NCBI GenBank assembly: GCA_037953625.1
Contig: CM075649.1
Coordinates: 71,269,290-71,333,289, forward strand
Direction of reading: 5' to 3'
DNA length: 64,000 nt
Source: Crotalaria pallida
Taxonomy: Eukaryota > Streptophyta > Magnoliopsida > Fabales > Fabaceae
The notes below the pieces were generated by a model. It was given only the letters and a program-made list of their open reading frames with translations, made no database searches and was not told the DNA's origin. Every line of letters starts with the position of its first letter. Position 1 is the first letter of the stretch. This document shows, piece after piece, positions 1 through 10,703 of the stretch. A program made the position numbers and the translations under genes.

Positions 1-7
1 GGAGTTT

Positions 8-1804
8 ATGCAACATTTTATAGTTCGTTTTGTCCAGGATGTTTTTAGTAATCCTGCGCATATTGGAACTGTGAACCAAACTTTGATTACTCTCATTCCA
101 AAAGGCATAGCTCCGACAAGGATGACAGACTTTCGCCCAATTTCTTTATGCAATGTTATTTACAAGGTGGTTACGAAGGTTTTGGCTAATAGATTGCAGC
201 CTTTGATGAGTTCGCTGATTTCAGAGAATCAATGTAGTTTTGTTCCTGGTCGCCAAGGCATTGATAATGCCATCATTTTACAGGAAGTCATTCATACGTT
301 CAACGCTACTAAAGGTCGCAAAGGATTTATGGCTATTAAGCTGGATCTTGAGAAGGCTTATGACAGATTGAGATGGAGCTTTGTTCATGATACTCTTTTT
401 AATGCAGGACTGGATAGTAAATTTATTGATATTGTGATGGCTTGTGTATCTAGTTCCAGTATGTGTGTTAATTGGGATGGGTCTCATTCTGCCTCCTTTC
501 TTCCTCATCGTGGATTGCGGCAAGGAGATCCGCTTTCTCCTTATATTTTTGTTCTTTGTATGGAACGGTTGTCTCATCTGATTCATGATGCTATGGATAG
601 AGGAACATGGAAGCCTATTTCTATGGGTAGATGTGGTCCTAAGCTATCTCATATGTTATTTGCTGATGATATTATTTTGTTGGGGGAAGCTTCTATGGAA
701 CAAGCAGAGGAAATTAATGCTATCCTTGATATATTTTGTAGTGCCTCAGGTCATAAGGTGAGTTTGCCTAAATCCTCTGTTTATTTCTCAAAGAATGTAA
801 CTGCTGGTGTATCTTTAGATATTAGCTCTATCTTGGGAATCTCTGTTTCTAGTGATTTCAGCAAGTATTTAGGGATCCCCATGAAATGTGCTAGGTCCAC
901 TATCCCCTCCTTTTCCTTTCTTGTTGATAAAGTGAGGAATAAATTGTCTGGTTGGAAATGTCGTACCTTATCCTTTGCAGGTCGTGTTATGTTGGCCCAG
1001 TCTGTCATTATGGCTCTTCCTAATTATGTTATGCAAGCGACTGTGGTTCCTTTGGCTATATGTGATGAAATTGAAAAGATTTGCCGAGGATTTATTTGGG
1101 AAAGTTCTAATGAAGCTAAGAAGTGTCACCTTGTGTCATGGGAGAGGATTTGTAAACCCAACGCTGAGGGCGGGTTGGGTTTCAGGAGTCTTCGTTTGAT
1201 TAACGAAGCTTTTATTATGAAGCTTGCTTGGAGGATTATGCTTGAGCCGGATTCTCTGTGGGTTCGTGTTCTCAAGGCTAAGTATAATTTTGTTGATGTT
1301 CGTAGTCTCTCGTCTACTGTTAGACGGAATGGTACTGCTACTTGGAGAGGCATTGTCAAGATGTTTCCTAAGGTTTCAAATGCTACTTTCTGGATTGTGG
1401 GGAACGACCTCAGTGCAAGGTTCTGGCAAGATAGATGGACTCTGGGTTTCCCTTCGCTGAATGCTATTGATGGTATCCAGGTTCCGGATTGGTGCTGTAA
1501 TTTTTCGGTTGCTAGCTTTGTTCGTGATGGAGGTTGGGATTGGGATCTTTTGAATGATATTTTGCCTGCTGATGTGGTTCTTGCTATAAGAGGTGTTATT
1601 CCGCCATGTATTGATAAGGGTGATGACTCTTTAGCTTGGGGGTTAGAGGCTTCAGGTGTCTTTTCTGTTAAATCTGCAGTTACTGCTTTATCTAGTGGTT
1701 TTTTTTCTTCTGTGCAACACATCCCCTCTCCTATGTTTGAGCACATTTGGAGATGGCCTGGTCCTCAACGTATTAGAGGTTTTTTTATGGAAGGTGGGTC
1801 ATGA
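8..1804 (+). pseudogene. LINE ORF2 fragment: reverse transcriptase
   Basis: Encodes the reverse transcriptase of a LINE ORF2 protein, which copies element RNA at a nicked target. The frame is open to the left edge, so the ATG at 8 is internal and not a true start. Counting from it, KLDLEKAYDR (residues 111-120) carries the first catalytic Asp, RQGDPLSPYI is at 171-180, and FADD at 218-221 is the catalytic box. A YLGIP-type thumb segment follows near residue 290, and the C-terminal part is the RT-associated zinc-binding region typical of plant L1s. The frame is lost in a run of seven T at 1780-1786, giving a stop at 1802-1804, while homology continues in another frame. The catalytic motifs are intact but the protein as a whole is broken. 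Confidence 0.9.
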
Positions 1805-2735
1805 TAGATTGCTGACTAATGTGGAGAGATGTCGTAGAGGTATGGCTTCTTCTAACACTTGTCCTAGGTGTTTGAGTGCTCCTGAATCTTTGCTTCACTT
1901 GCTTCGTGACTGTGAGGATGTGAGCAGAATTTGGGTGCGGCTTCTCCGACATGACCATCTTAATAATTTCTTCTCTTTGAACCTTCATGATTGGATTTGT
2001 TTCAACCTTCTCAAGCGAGATTTGGGTCGTGATGATATGGATTGGAGGGTGTTTTTTGCTGTTCTTATTTGGAGTTTTTGGAAGGAGAGAAATGAGTTGG
2101 TTTTTAATAATACAGGTTTACTTAACTCGGCTTTTCTCTTTCGAACTTCGAGTTTTGCTAATCATATTATGTTATGTGCTCGCTGTCCTTTGCTTAACTA
2201 TGTGATGAAGCATGAAGAATTGATTTCTTGGGAGGCTCCTAAGGAAGGTAGTTTGAAGCTTAATGTGGATGGATCCTTCAGATGTGAGTCTAATACTGCT
2301 TCTTGTGGAGGCTTATTCCGTGATTCCACAGGTAAGTTTGTTGTAGGCTTTCATTGTTATTTAGGTGCTTGTTCGTCTCTTCTTGCTGAATGTTGGGGCC
2401 TTCTGTTGGGTATTAAACAAGCTCTTTCTATGGGATTTCATCATCTGGAGATTGAGCTTGATTCGCTTGTTACAGTTGATATGGTTAAGGGTTGTTATAA
2501 ACCTAATCACCACTGCTTTGCTATGATCTGCGAGATTAAGAAGCTGTTGTCGCAGTTACCTGGGTGTAGCATTCGACATGTTTATAGAGAAGCTAACCGT
2601 GGTGCGGATTTCTTAGCCAATATTGGGCACTCTGGTTCTAATGAGGTCACTCTCATTTCTGATATTCCTCCGGAGCTTTTTAGTATTATTTGTGAGGATG
2701 CTTACGGAATTGCATTCCCTCGTAGTATTGTATAA
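1787..2735 (+). pseudogene. LINE ORF2 fragment: zinc-binding region and RNase H
   Basis: Continuation of LINE ORF2 in the frame reached after the T-run frameshift at 1780-1786. The start given is the shift point, not a start codon. Near the beginning there are paired cysteines and histidines (CPRC, then HLLRDC) of the RT zinc-binding region. The C-terminal part is an RVT_3 RNase H: LNVDGS with the first acidic residue, AECWGLLLGI with the Glu, ELDSLVTVD with the next Asp, and a final RGADFLA box. RNase H degrades the RNA strand during target-primed reverse transcription. It ends at TAA 2733-2735, only 35 bp before the A-tail. Confidence 0.87.
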
Positions 2736-2745
2736 TTTGTTTTTT

Positions 2746-2761
2746 CGGGGCTAGTGCCCCG
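2746..2761 (+). other. LINE 3' UTR stem-loop
   Basis: CGGGGC, loop TAGT, then GCCCCG form a perfect 6-bp hairpin that ends 9 bases before the A-run. A 3' stem-loop next to the tail is where some LINE reverse transcriptases recognise their RNA; that role is inferred here. Confidence 0.6.
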
Positions 2762-2785
2762 TTGATTATCAAAAAAAAAAACATA

Positions 2786-3030
2786 CTTCTCTTGGTTTAA
2801 AATATTAGCAAAATTAACTAACTTTATTAAATTTTGTTTCATTCTCGATACCACTTTCCTAAAACATTTCTAGAAAATTGTAATCTTAATTAATTTTTGT
2901 TTCATTCTCAATACTACTTTCCTAAAATACCTCTATTTTCTATAAATTTGAGAAAATTAAATACAATCAACTAATCTCCTTAATAAGCGCAAAAGTGGTT
3001 GGATTTGCTTATAACTCGAGCCGGAGGGAG
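2786..3030. mobile_element. Stowaway-like MITE (Tc1/mariner type)
   Basis: A non-coding AT-rich element of about 245 bp flanked by TA at 2784-2785 and 3031-3032. The right end, read inward on the minus strand, begins CTCCCTCCGG, the usual Stowaway terminus. The left end is a diverged inverted copy: the next 35 bases or so of both ends (around AGCAAA and the AAC/CTTT that follows) align by eye. An internal duplication of roughly 64 bp (about 2831-2872 and 2895-2936) shares a TTTGTTTCATTCTC core. It sits directly behind the LINE A-tail. Confidence 0.6.
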
Positions 3031-3110
3031 TATCTTTTAGATTTTTAATTTTTAAGTCAATGTTTTTAAAAAATCCTTCAACTTAGTGGTTTTTTTTTTA
3101 AATTGGTACT

Positions 3111-4417
3111 TGTTGAGATGCCAGCAAGTGTACTGGGTCAACGTGTAATATAGTCTCAGGAAGACCAAATATCGTCCCACAGGGAGTTTGTGAGAATGTT
3201 CAGTCTACTTTTACCTTAATGCAACTAAAAGTAAATCCTATAATTAAAATTCAGAATTGATTAAAATAGATTTGAGATTAAAAACTAAAACTAATTAAAT
3301 CCTGAAAATTAAAAGAAGTTGTGAGCAGGTAGAGAAGGATTGTTAGGAACGTGGTTTCATTGTATGTTTCGTTTATCTAATTATAAATTATTGTCTTCCC
3401 CTAAATCATGAACAAATCCCTAAATTAGTAACTATCAGATCTCTCATGTTTAGTTACCGTTTCTTATTCAATTCATAACCCTCAATCTCTCAAGTGATTA
3501 ATTCATTGAATAATAGTTAAGAACAATGGATTTCATAAAAGTTATATAATTACCCAATTGTATCTCTACCCCTGGATTAATTATATCGTTTGATTGGAAA
3601 GGCCTATCTAAACCCTAAATCTCTCAATTGGGATTAGAAATCCAAAACATAAATTGGCCATATTCATGCATAACAATTAAATCACAATCAAACACATGAT
3701 TTAGAAACGGAAAAACATTAATTCAATAACTACATAAACTAATCCATACAAATTCACCAATTCCTAACAAAGGGTTTTAGTTACATGATAAACAATTAAG
3801 AACAAGAGAAGAAATAGAAGAGGAATCTATTATCATAGACAATAAGGATTACCTACAAGAGAGATCTTCAATTCTTCAATCTCCAATCTTCTCCCTTCCA
3901 AAGCTCTCTCTAAACTATGTAATCTCCCTCTCTAAAAGATTACAAAAACTGCTGAAAAACCTAGTATTTAATGCCTAAAACAAACCCTAATTGATTCCCA
4001 ATTGAATCCCCATCAAAATGCATCAAACCCGGCCCAAAACGGGCCTGAAATACGTATTCGCGCCCCAGGTGCATGGGCTCGGTGCCCCGGGCGCGCACGG
4101 GTACTGCACAATTTCAGCACGCGCGCCCCGGACTGTTTTGGGCGCTACGGACTGCTCCGGACTCCGTTTTACTCCGTTCTTGGACCGTTTCGAAGCTCTT
4201 TTCATTCTCTATCCAAGTTCATCAATATATTTTGCATTTAAGCTCCAAAAGTACTTGAAACATACCCAAAAAGGATCAAAACATTCAAAGGGTTCAAAAC
4301 TAGAACTATTTCTAAGAATTAACAAAAAGTTCTACAAAATACTTGAGAAACAAGCTAAACATATAGTAAAAGGGAGTCAAATCAATGTTCAAAACACTAT
4401 ATATTAGACCCAAATCA
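3111..4417 (-). repeat. Element A left LTR (3' LTR in sense)
   Basis: 1307-bp direct repeat beginning TGTTGAGATG and ending AAATCA, with TG...CA ends. It matches 8355-9655 nearly base for base, with scattered substitutions and small indels. The copy contains a GC-rich patch at about 4058-4145 with GCGC-CCGGG-GCGC motifs in otherwise AT-rich sequence. Small reading frames here are incidental. Confidence 0.93.
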
Positions 4418-4440
4418 CTCCCCTAAACTTAGCATTTTGC
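4418..4440 (-). other. Element A polypurine tract
   Basis: On the minus strand the sequence just inside the LTR reads AAGTTTAGGGGAG, a purine-rich tract that primes plus-strand synthesis. It abuts the LTR end at 4417. Confidence 0.7.
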
Positions 4441-6014
4441 ATGTCCCAGGCAAAAGTAAAATAAAATTCTAAACAAAAGACAAACTCCCTAAATCAACAT
4501 ATATGCACCTCATCTAAGACTTCGACTCATGACTGCAACACATATTATCACAAACTATTTACACAATCACAAACTAGTTAGAGTAACAAACCCAATCAGA
4601 ACTCAAGACTAGTGAACACTCTCAACCTCTCAGTGTATCTCTCTCCAGTGTATCAGGGTCATATTTCAATAATGCACACAAGTTCAACAATGACAAAGTG
4701 TTACCATATGCTTGACCATAGACCAAAATCGCCACTAAAATTATTGAAAGTATGCACAAATCAAAAGGTCTTATTTTTGGTTGTAATGGGGCCTGGCTAA
4801 AGTGTTAGGTGGGATAAAAGAAAGAAGAGATAAAACTAAGGGCTAAATGCAAAGCAAAATTCCCCCAGAATCATGAATGAGCACTAAGTATATCACAATG
4901 AAACTCAACTCAATCACAACTTTTATTCTTCTTCACTTTTCACTTTTCAATTCCTCTACTCTCTTCCTTTTCATAATTTTCATTCTTTTTCAATTTTCTT
5001 TTTTTTTTGGAAGAGAAGTAGGCACATAACACTTTACTTTTTTTTTCTTTTCTTTTGTATCACATTCCACTTAATTGCTCATCCAAAATTCCTAAGGTAC
5101 TCACAAAGAACAATGCAATCAATGCAGGGTACCAAAGAAAAATCATATAATATCATTAGGCTCAAAGTGGGCAACTAAGGGAAAAGGTATCAATGCGAAA
5201 CATCTGAAGGCCTTAAAAACACATCCTAAGTGCCTTAATCATCTTCATGCATGCAAACAAAAATCAATCTTGAAATGGTCACAGGTCAAGTTCTAGAACA
5301 ACAATAACAAAGTGAACACACTCATGAAAGAATAGGAGTCTCAAAATTAGAATAAATCAATAATCACATACCCCTCAATATAAGGCTCAAAACCTCACAG
5401 GGCTAAAGTCAGTTCACTAATCACAAGTTCTGAAAGCATTTGTCAAAATAACCAGTTCACAACAGTATTTACAGCTCAATCAAACAGAGTCAAAAGTCAA
5501 TGAGTCTCAGTCCTAAACTAAGTATGTACATGCATCATCAGAGAAAAAGTCCTAAGGTTAGAAAAATTACCTACTCTTGTTAAGAACACAAACCAATACC
5601 AATATGAGAGAAAAATTCAGATCTGAAAATTTTTTTATTTTGTATATACTCCCCCAAACTTAGGTGTTGGCTTGTCCTCAAGCAAACTAATCTAGCCTAC
5701 ACTACAAAATAAAAATTAAAACTACCTAAGAAAGCTGGACAATATTTTTGTGAGATACAAGGGCTAGAATGGGAAGTTGGAAACTAAGGAGAATCAAGTA
5801 GGAGTGAAATTCCCCCAAACAGGGTCTTTCACAGCCCGGCGCTCCTGAGGCGCGCGAACGCATGCGCCTGGGGCGCACGAGGTCTGTACCTCTAATTTTT
5901 TTTTAAACTACCTACAACTAAACTATCCTAAGAGGGAATTACCTAACATTGGGTTGCCTCCCAACAAGCGCTTGTTTAAAGTCACGAGCCTGACGGGTCA
6001 CCTCTTTTTAGAGG
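4441..6014 (-). other. Element A non-coding 3' internal region
   Basis: About 1.57 kb between protease and the 3' polypurine tract where reverse transcriptase, RNase H and integrase would be expected. No frame here resembles a polymerase or integrase. It is AT-rich with T-runs near 5000-5050 and contains a second polypurine-like tract at 5649-5661 and a GC-rich patch at about 5835-5881. It looks like a long 3' untranslated region left after loss of the pol genes. Confidence 0.7.
5649..5683 (-). other. Element A second polypurine-like tract with hairpin
   Basis: In sense orientation a hairpin of GCTTG, loop AGGA, CAAGC (5683-5670) is followed by AAGTTTGGGGGAG (5661-5649). This pairing is familiar beside the PPT of many plant gypsy elements, but here it lies about 1.2 kb inside the LTR boundary. 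It may be a central PPT or the original one displaced by rearrangement. Confidence 0.6.
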
Positions 6015-6785
6015 TCAAGGTGGTTGCCATGACCCTTTCAATGGAAACACTTTTGCGTGGTCACTCCACCTTTTTCCAACACTCCCTCCATTAGAGTGCT
6101 GAATAAATTTAAGAGGAGCAAAGGTCTCCGCGGTGACTGGTGGTTTTGGAAAAATTTTTATAGTGGATTGCTCACCATTCACTCGGAGAATCACTTCTCC
6201 CCTAGGCACATCAATCACTGCCCCTGCTGTGGCCAAGAATGGCCTTCCGAAAATTAGAGGAATGTTCTTATCCTCTTCTATATCAAGTACCATAAAGTCA
6301 AGGGGCAGGATAAAATCATTCACCTTTACCAGAAGGTCTTCCACCACTCAATAAGGGCGGAGGATGGATTTATCAACTAATTCAAGTGTCGCCCAGGTAG
6401 GCTCAATCTTTTCTATTTTCAATTTTTCAAACACCGACAAGGGCATAACATTAACACTAGCTCCTAAGTCACAGAGAGCCTTACCTGAATACTCCTTGCC
6501 TATGCTAACTGAAATGTTGAAGCTACCTGGGTCCTTTAGCTTTGGTGGAAGGTTTCGCTTGATGATGTTGCTGCACTTCTCTGCTATTGGGAATGTCTCC
6601 TCATTCAATAGCATCCGCTTCTTCTTTGTTAGCAACTCCTTCATGAATCTCGCGTACTGAGGCATTTGTGCAAGTGCCTCAGCAAACGGGATGTTGATGT
6701 GCAGCTTCCGTAGCATCTCCAGGAACTTGGAAAACTGCTTCTGGTCTTCATCCTTCTTCAACCTCTGAGGAAAAGGTACCCTCAA
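6015..6785 (-). pseudogene. Element A aspartic protease, broken
   Basis: Retroviral-type aspartic protease that would cleave the gag polyprotein. The segment contains CDLGASVNVMPLSVFEKL, with the DLGAS active-site box, and further on IPLIFGRPFLAT, the second conserved segment of this family in Athila/Tat elements. An in-frame TGA at 6348-6350 splits the two halves; flanking residues (RPY before, VVED after) suggest it replaced a Gly codon. The upstream part is out of frame with gag after a shift near 6840-6860. The frame ends at 6015 with no reverse transcriptase behind it. Homology starts somewhat upstream of 6785 in this frame. Confidence 0.82.
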
Positions 6786-7339
6786 AGGTAGTGGTGCTGG
6801 TTTGGGTGTGCCTTGATTGAGATGCGTAGGTGGACCCTGCGCTTTGGTGCTTCAGGCTCCTCTTGCTCAGCTGATGGCTTGGGCTCTTCCCTCTTTTCAG
6901 GCTCCCTCTCAGTTGCATCACCCTTTTTCTGTGGCTCCTCATATGACTTGCCACTTCGAAGGGTGACTGCCATGCATCTTTCCTTGGTGTGGGTTGCTAT
7001 CTCTGATATTTGATTTACTATTTGGTCCATTCGCACCTCCAAGTTCTGAATGCTGGCTTGCTGATTACTGAGAGTTATGTCAGTTTTGGCCATGTAGCTT
7101 GAAGTTCTTTCCATGAAGCTCTGAGTTGATGCAGCTAATGCTTCAATTACCTTCTCCCAGTTTTGCTTTTGTGATTGAGGTTGATTGAGTGCCGGCTTGG
7201 ACCATGAGGAATTGACTTGGTTCGCTTGTTCCTCAATGGTGGTTGGACCCTTTCTAATTTCATAAGCACACTCACCATTCCGGTGACTTCCTCCACAAAA
7301 ATTGCACTTGAGAGACTGGGATGCAACTTGCTTCACCAA
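6782..7339 (-). pseudogene. Element A gag C-terminal part with zinc finger
   Basis: Continues the gag frame directly after an in-frame TAG at 7349-7351. Near the start it has CNFCGGSHRNGEC, a CX2CX3HX4C finger of the kind found in Athila/Tat gag proteins, which binds element RNA. The middle is polar with a possible coiled-coil stretch, and the end is rich in Glu, Lys and Pro. Translation then leaves the ancestral frame near 6840-6860 by a one-base shift, so the last 20 or so residues are not native. The ancestral gag probably ran through into the protease frame. Confidence 0.78.
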
Positions 7340-7348
7340 TGCTTTTAG

Positions 7349-8110
7349 CTATTGTTGCATCTCCTTATTTTGCTGGATGAGGGCCTGGATTAAAGAAGAG
7401 TCTGAACCTTTATTATTCTGAATGCTTTTCCCTCTAACAGCCTGACTACTGCTGAATACCAAATTGGTGATGATTTCTCTGGCCTCTTCAACAGTTTTCT
7501 TCCTCAATGCTCCACCTGCTGCTGCATCAATCATAGTCTGGTCATGCCCTTTGAGCCCATTGTAAAATAGAGTAATCTCCTGGTATTCTGGCATATGGTA
7601 TGGGTTCTTCCTCAACAGCTGGTTGTAGTGTTCCCAGGCCTCATGTAGTGGCTCATCTTCTTCTTGCTTGAAGGAATTGATGTCTTGCCTCAGCTTTGCT
7701 TGCTCTACAGCTGGAAGGAACTTGTCAATGAATTTGGAGACAAGCACTTTCCAACTGGAAAGACTCTCAGGAGCCTGATTGTGCAACCATGTCCTTGCCT
7801 CGCCTCTCAGTGAGAAGTGGAACAATCTCATCCGAATGGCCTCATCCGAAGCACCCTCAATTTTGAATAAGTCGAGGAGGCTCAGGAAATTGGCGATATG
7901 CTCCCGCGGGTCTTGATATGCCACACCCTCAAATTGATCCTGTTTGATGAGGTTTATGTAATTGGGATCAATTTTGAAGGCGGGTGCTGAGATTGGTGGA
8001 TGGACCATGCTTGAGGCAAACATGTCCATACTCACGGTTGCATAGTCGCTCAGAGTCATACGGGAAGGAGGAGGCGGAATGGATCCGTCAGATCCTCCCC
8101 CTTGAGTCAT
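7349..8110 (-). pseudogene. Element A gag, capsid part
   Basis: Structural gag protein that would assemble the cytoplasmic particle. The Retrotrans_gag-type core includes ARTWLHNQAPESLSSW and then a KFIDKFLP segment, in the middle of the 253-residue frame. The ATG at 8110 lies about 220 bases inside the PBS, which fits a true start: TCTAA-rich leader, then a Gly/Ser/Pro-rich N terminus. A TAG at 7349-7351 ends it after two Gln codons, while the same frame resumes with the zinc-finger segment. The likeliest reading is one gag protein cut by a nonsense mutation; programmed readthrough is possible but unsupported. Confidence 0.85.
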
Positions 8111-8330
8111 CTTCTAAGTGTCCTCTTCCCTTGTTCTACTTATCTTTTGTTGCACTCAAATAGATAAAATTACCTGCGAGCACAAAAACAACAAAAAGAT
8201 TACGCAACACCTGTTGAGACAAGAAACTAACTAAAATAAAAAGAAAAATAAAACTAAAAACTAACTAAAAAAAAATAGAACTCACTAAAAATTACACTAA
8301 GTACCAAAAATAAATTGAACAATTCTAAAC

Positions 8331-8348
8331 TCCCCGACAACGGCGCCA
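8331..8348 (-). other. Element A primer binding site (tRNA-Asp type)
   Basis: On the minus strand TGGCGCCGTTGTCGGGGA, six bases inside the 5' LTR. This matches the PBS shared by many Athila/Tat-like elements, complementary to the 3' end of tRNA-Asp. Confidence 0.85.
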
Positions 8349-8354
8349 AAAACT

Positions 8355-9655
8355 TGTTGAGATGCCAGCAAGTGTACTGGGTCAACGTGTAATATAGTCT
8401 CAGGAAGACCAGATATCGTCCCACAGGGAGTTTGTGAGAATGTTCAGTCTACTTTTACCTTAATGCAACTAAAAGTAAATCCTATAATTAAAATTCAGAT
8501 TTGATTAAAACAGATTTGAGATTAAAAACTAAAACTAATTAAATCCTGAAAATTAAAAGAAGTTGTGAGCAGGTAGAGAAGGATTGTTAGGAACGTGGTT
8601 TCATTGTATGTTTCGTTTATCTAATTATAAATTATTGTCTTCCCCTAAATCATGAACAAATCCCTAAATTAGTAACTATCAGATCTCTCATGTTTAGTTA
8701 CCATTTCTTATTCAATTCATAACCCCCAATCTCTCAAGTTATTAATTCATTGAATAATAGTTAAGAACAATGGATTTCATAAAAGTATTATAATTACCCA
8801 ATTGTATCTCTACCCCTGGATTAATTATATTTTTTGATTGGAAAGGCCTATCTAAACCCTAAATCTCTCAATTTGGGGATTAGAAATCCAAAACATAAGT
8901 TGGTCAGATTCATGCATAACAATTAAATCACAATCAAACACATGATTTAGAAACGGAAAAACATTAATTCAATAACTACATAAACTAATCCATACAAATT
9001 CACCAATTCCTAACAAAGGGTTTTAGTTACATGATAAACAATGAAGAACAAGAGAAGAAATAGAAGAGGAATCCATTATCATAGACAATAAGGATTACCT
9101 ACAAGAGAGATCTTCAATTCTTCAATCTCCAATCTTCTCCCTTCCAAAGCTCTCTCTAAACTATGTAATCTCCCTCTCTAAAAGATTACAAAAACTGTTG
9201 AAAAACCTAGTATTTAATGCCTAAAACAAACCATAATTGATTCCCAATTGAATCCCCATCAAAATGCATCAAACCCGGCCCAAAACGGGCCTGAAATACG
9301 TATTCTCTCCCCACGCGCATGGGCTCGGGCGCCCCGGGCGCGCACGGGTTTTGCACAGTTTCAGCACGCGCGCCCCGGACTGTTTTGGGCGCTACGGACT
9401 GCTCCGGACTCCGTTTTACTCCGTTCTTGGACCGTTTCGAAGCTCTTTTCATCCTCTATCCAAATATATTTCATTTAAGCTCCATAAGTACCTGAAACAT
9501 ACCCAAAAAGGATCAAAACGTTCAAAGGGTTCAAAACTAAGAACTATTTCTAAGAATTAACAAAAAGTCCTACAAAATACTTGAGAAACAAGCTAAACAT
9601 ATAGTAAAAGGGAGTCAAATCAATGCTCAAAACACTATATATTAGACCCAAATCA
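8355..9655 (-). repeat. Element A right LTR (5' LTR in sense)
   Basis: 1301-bp copy of the left LTR, same TG...CA ends, followed by the GTACT target duplication. It would carry the promoter for minus-strand transcription. Differences from 3111-4417 are scattered substitutions and short indels, so the insertion is not brand new but not ancient either. The GC-rich patch recurs at about 9310-9400. Confidence 0.93.
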
Positions 9656-9660
9656 GTACT

Positions 9661-10592
9661 TCATCTTTTTTCCATGTTTTAGTTTTAGGTTGGTTTAATT
9701 ATATCACAAGTCTATAAAGTTTGGGGTACTTTTTCCAAATGCCCTTATTCTTTATTTTTCAATGTCTGACTCCTCGAAGTTACTTCTGAGTTTGTCATAT
9801 ACCCCTACTATCAATTATGGCCAATTTTGGTGACATGTAACATCGGAATCCTAATCAAACGATGACAAGGATTTTTTTACGAGGTTGACACACGATGACA
9901 TGTTAAATTCCATTTTATGGAAACCGAAGTTACACTAGGCAAGCGACGACTTAAAAAAAAACAGATAAACTTAACGACAAATTACAATCTGTTTTATTTA
10001 TGAAAAGTCATAAATTGCATTTAGTTCTTTTTGATAGAAGCTGAAGTTACACCGTAACACCCCTTAATAATATACTATTATTTAACCTACTAGCTAATAG
10101 ACCCGTGTGGCACGAGTTAATTGTTAATTAATTACTATGGAATAATATATATATACATATCACAATCTAATTTTTAAATAGTTTCTTTATCTTATTATTC
10201 CATAACTTGTATGATGGTTTCTTAATTATGATTATGGTGAATTTATCCATTTAAAAATCTAATCACTTTCGAAAAATCAAATCAAAATATCCATGTAAAA
10301 CATTCAACTTTTATTTTTTTTTAAATTTCAAAATAAGAGAGTCGCGATGCATAGGTAAATCGTTAATCAATTGTGAAGATAAAAATTAGATAACTAATAA
10401 GTCATATTGCACGGATCAATTATTGATTAATTATGGAAATATAATATATCTATATAATAAGATAGTTTTGATTGCCTAATTGCTCGTAATGTAAGATTTG
10501 GATTAGCAAATGTTTATCTTTATCGACTAATTAGTTATCTAGTTAGTTTTGATTGCCTATTAGACCCGTGCGATGCACGGGATTAAAGTATT
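9661..10592. other. AT-rich DNA with degenerate dispersed repeats
   Basis: No convincing gene. Around 9890-10045 two segments share an AAGTTACAC-containing phrase. From about 10090 to 10600 there are diverged copies of a unit with TAGACCCGTG near its start followed by TAATTATTGATTAATTA-like AT-rich sequence. At 10565-10581 CCCGTGC and GCACGGG form a perfect 7-bp stem with a 3-base loop. Such hairpins occur near Helitron 3' ends and in other plant repeats, so this may be a transposon remnant. Element A is inserted to its left. Confidence 0.4.
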
Positions 10593-10703
10593 TGGTAACA
10601 TCCCGAATTTTAATTCCAAGGATAATTAGAATAATAGTAAGATTAGAAAAATGAAAATTATGCTAAATGTGAGACCCTCAATTTAGGCCCAATTTATTTG
10701 TAT
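10593..10703 (+). repeat. Possible old LTR start (element E), left piece
   Basis: TGGTAACATCCCGAATTTT at 10593 resembles the TGTAACATCCC start of Del/Tekay-type LTRs such as that of element D, in plus orientation. The stretch runs into the target site of element B and would continue at 22397. No partner LTR is visible, so this is tentative. Confidence 0.35.

Larger units (their letters stand above)
1..2781 (+). mobile_element. LINE (L1-type non-LTR retrotransposon), 3' part
   Basis: This is the 3' portion of a plant L1-like LINE, entering from the left edge. It holds a reverse transcriptase frame, an RNase H domain of the RVT_3 type, a stop at 2733-2735, a short 3' UTR and an A-run at 2771-2781. 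The endonuclease and ORF1 would lie outside the window. Order RT, zinc-binding RT-associated region, RNase H is usual for plant L1 elements. A 6-bp hairpin lies just before the A-tail. The target-site duplication cannot be tested because the 5' end is missing. Confidence 0.93.
3106..9660 (-). mobile_element. Element A: non-autonomous Ty3/gypsy (Athila/Tat-like) LTR retrotransposon
   Basis: Complete element with two LTRs (3111-4417 and 8355-9655) and identical 5-bp target duplications GTACT at 3106-3110 and 9656-9660. It is coded on the minus strand, so the right LTR is the 5' LTR. The internal part of about 3.9 kb carries a tRNA-Asp-type PBS, gag, a zinc-finger segment and protease, then about 1.6 kb of non-coding DNA and a polypurine tract. 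Reverse transcriptase, RNase H and integrase are absent, so it depends on another element. The layout resembles GAG-only (TR-GAG) derivatives but with the protease retained. Confidence 0.9.

Noticed and set aside
3600..3625. AAACCCTAAA as a telomere repeat
   Set aside because: Only single copies occur; there is no tandem CCCTAAA array.
4002..4407. Open frames on the plus strand in the LTRs of element A
   Set aside because: They fall in the GC-rich LTR patch, recur in the other LTR, differ in frame use and show no domain.
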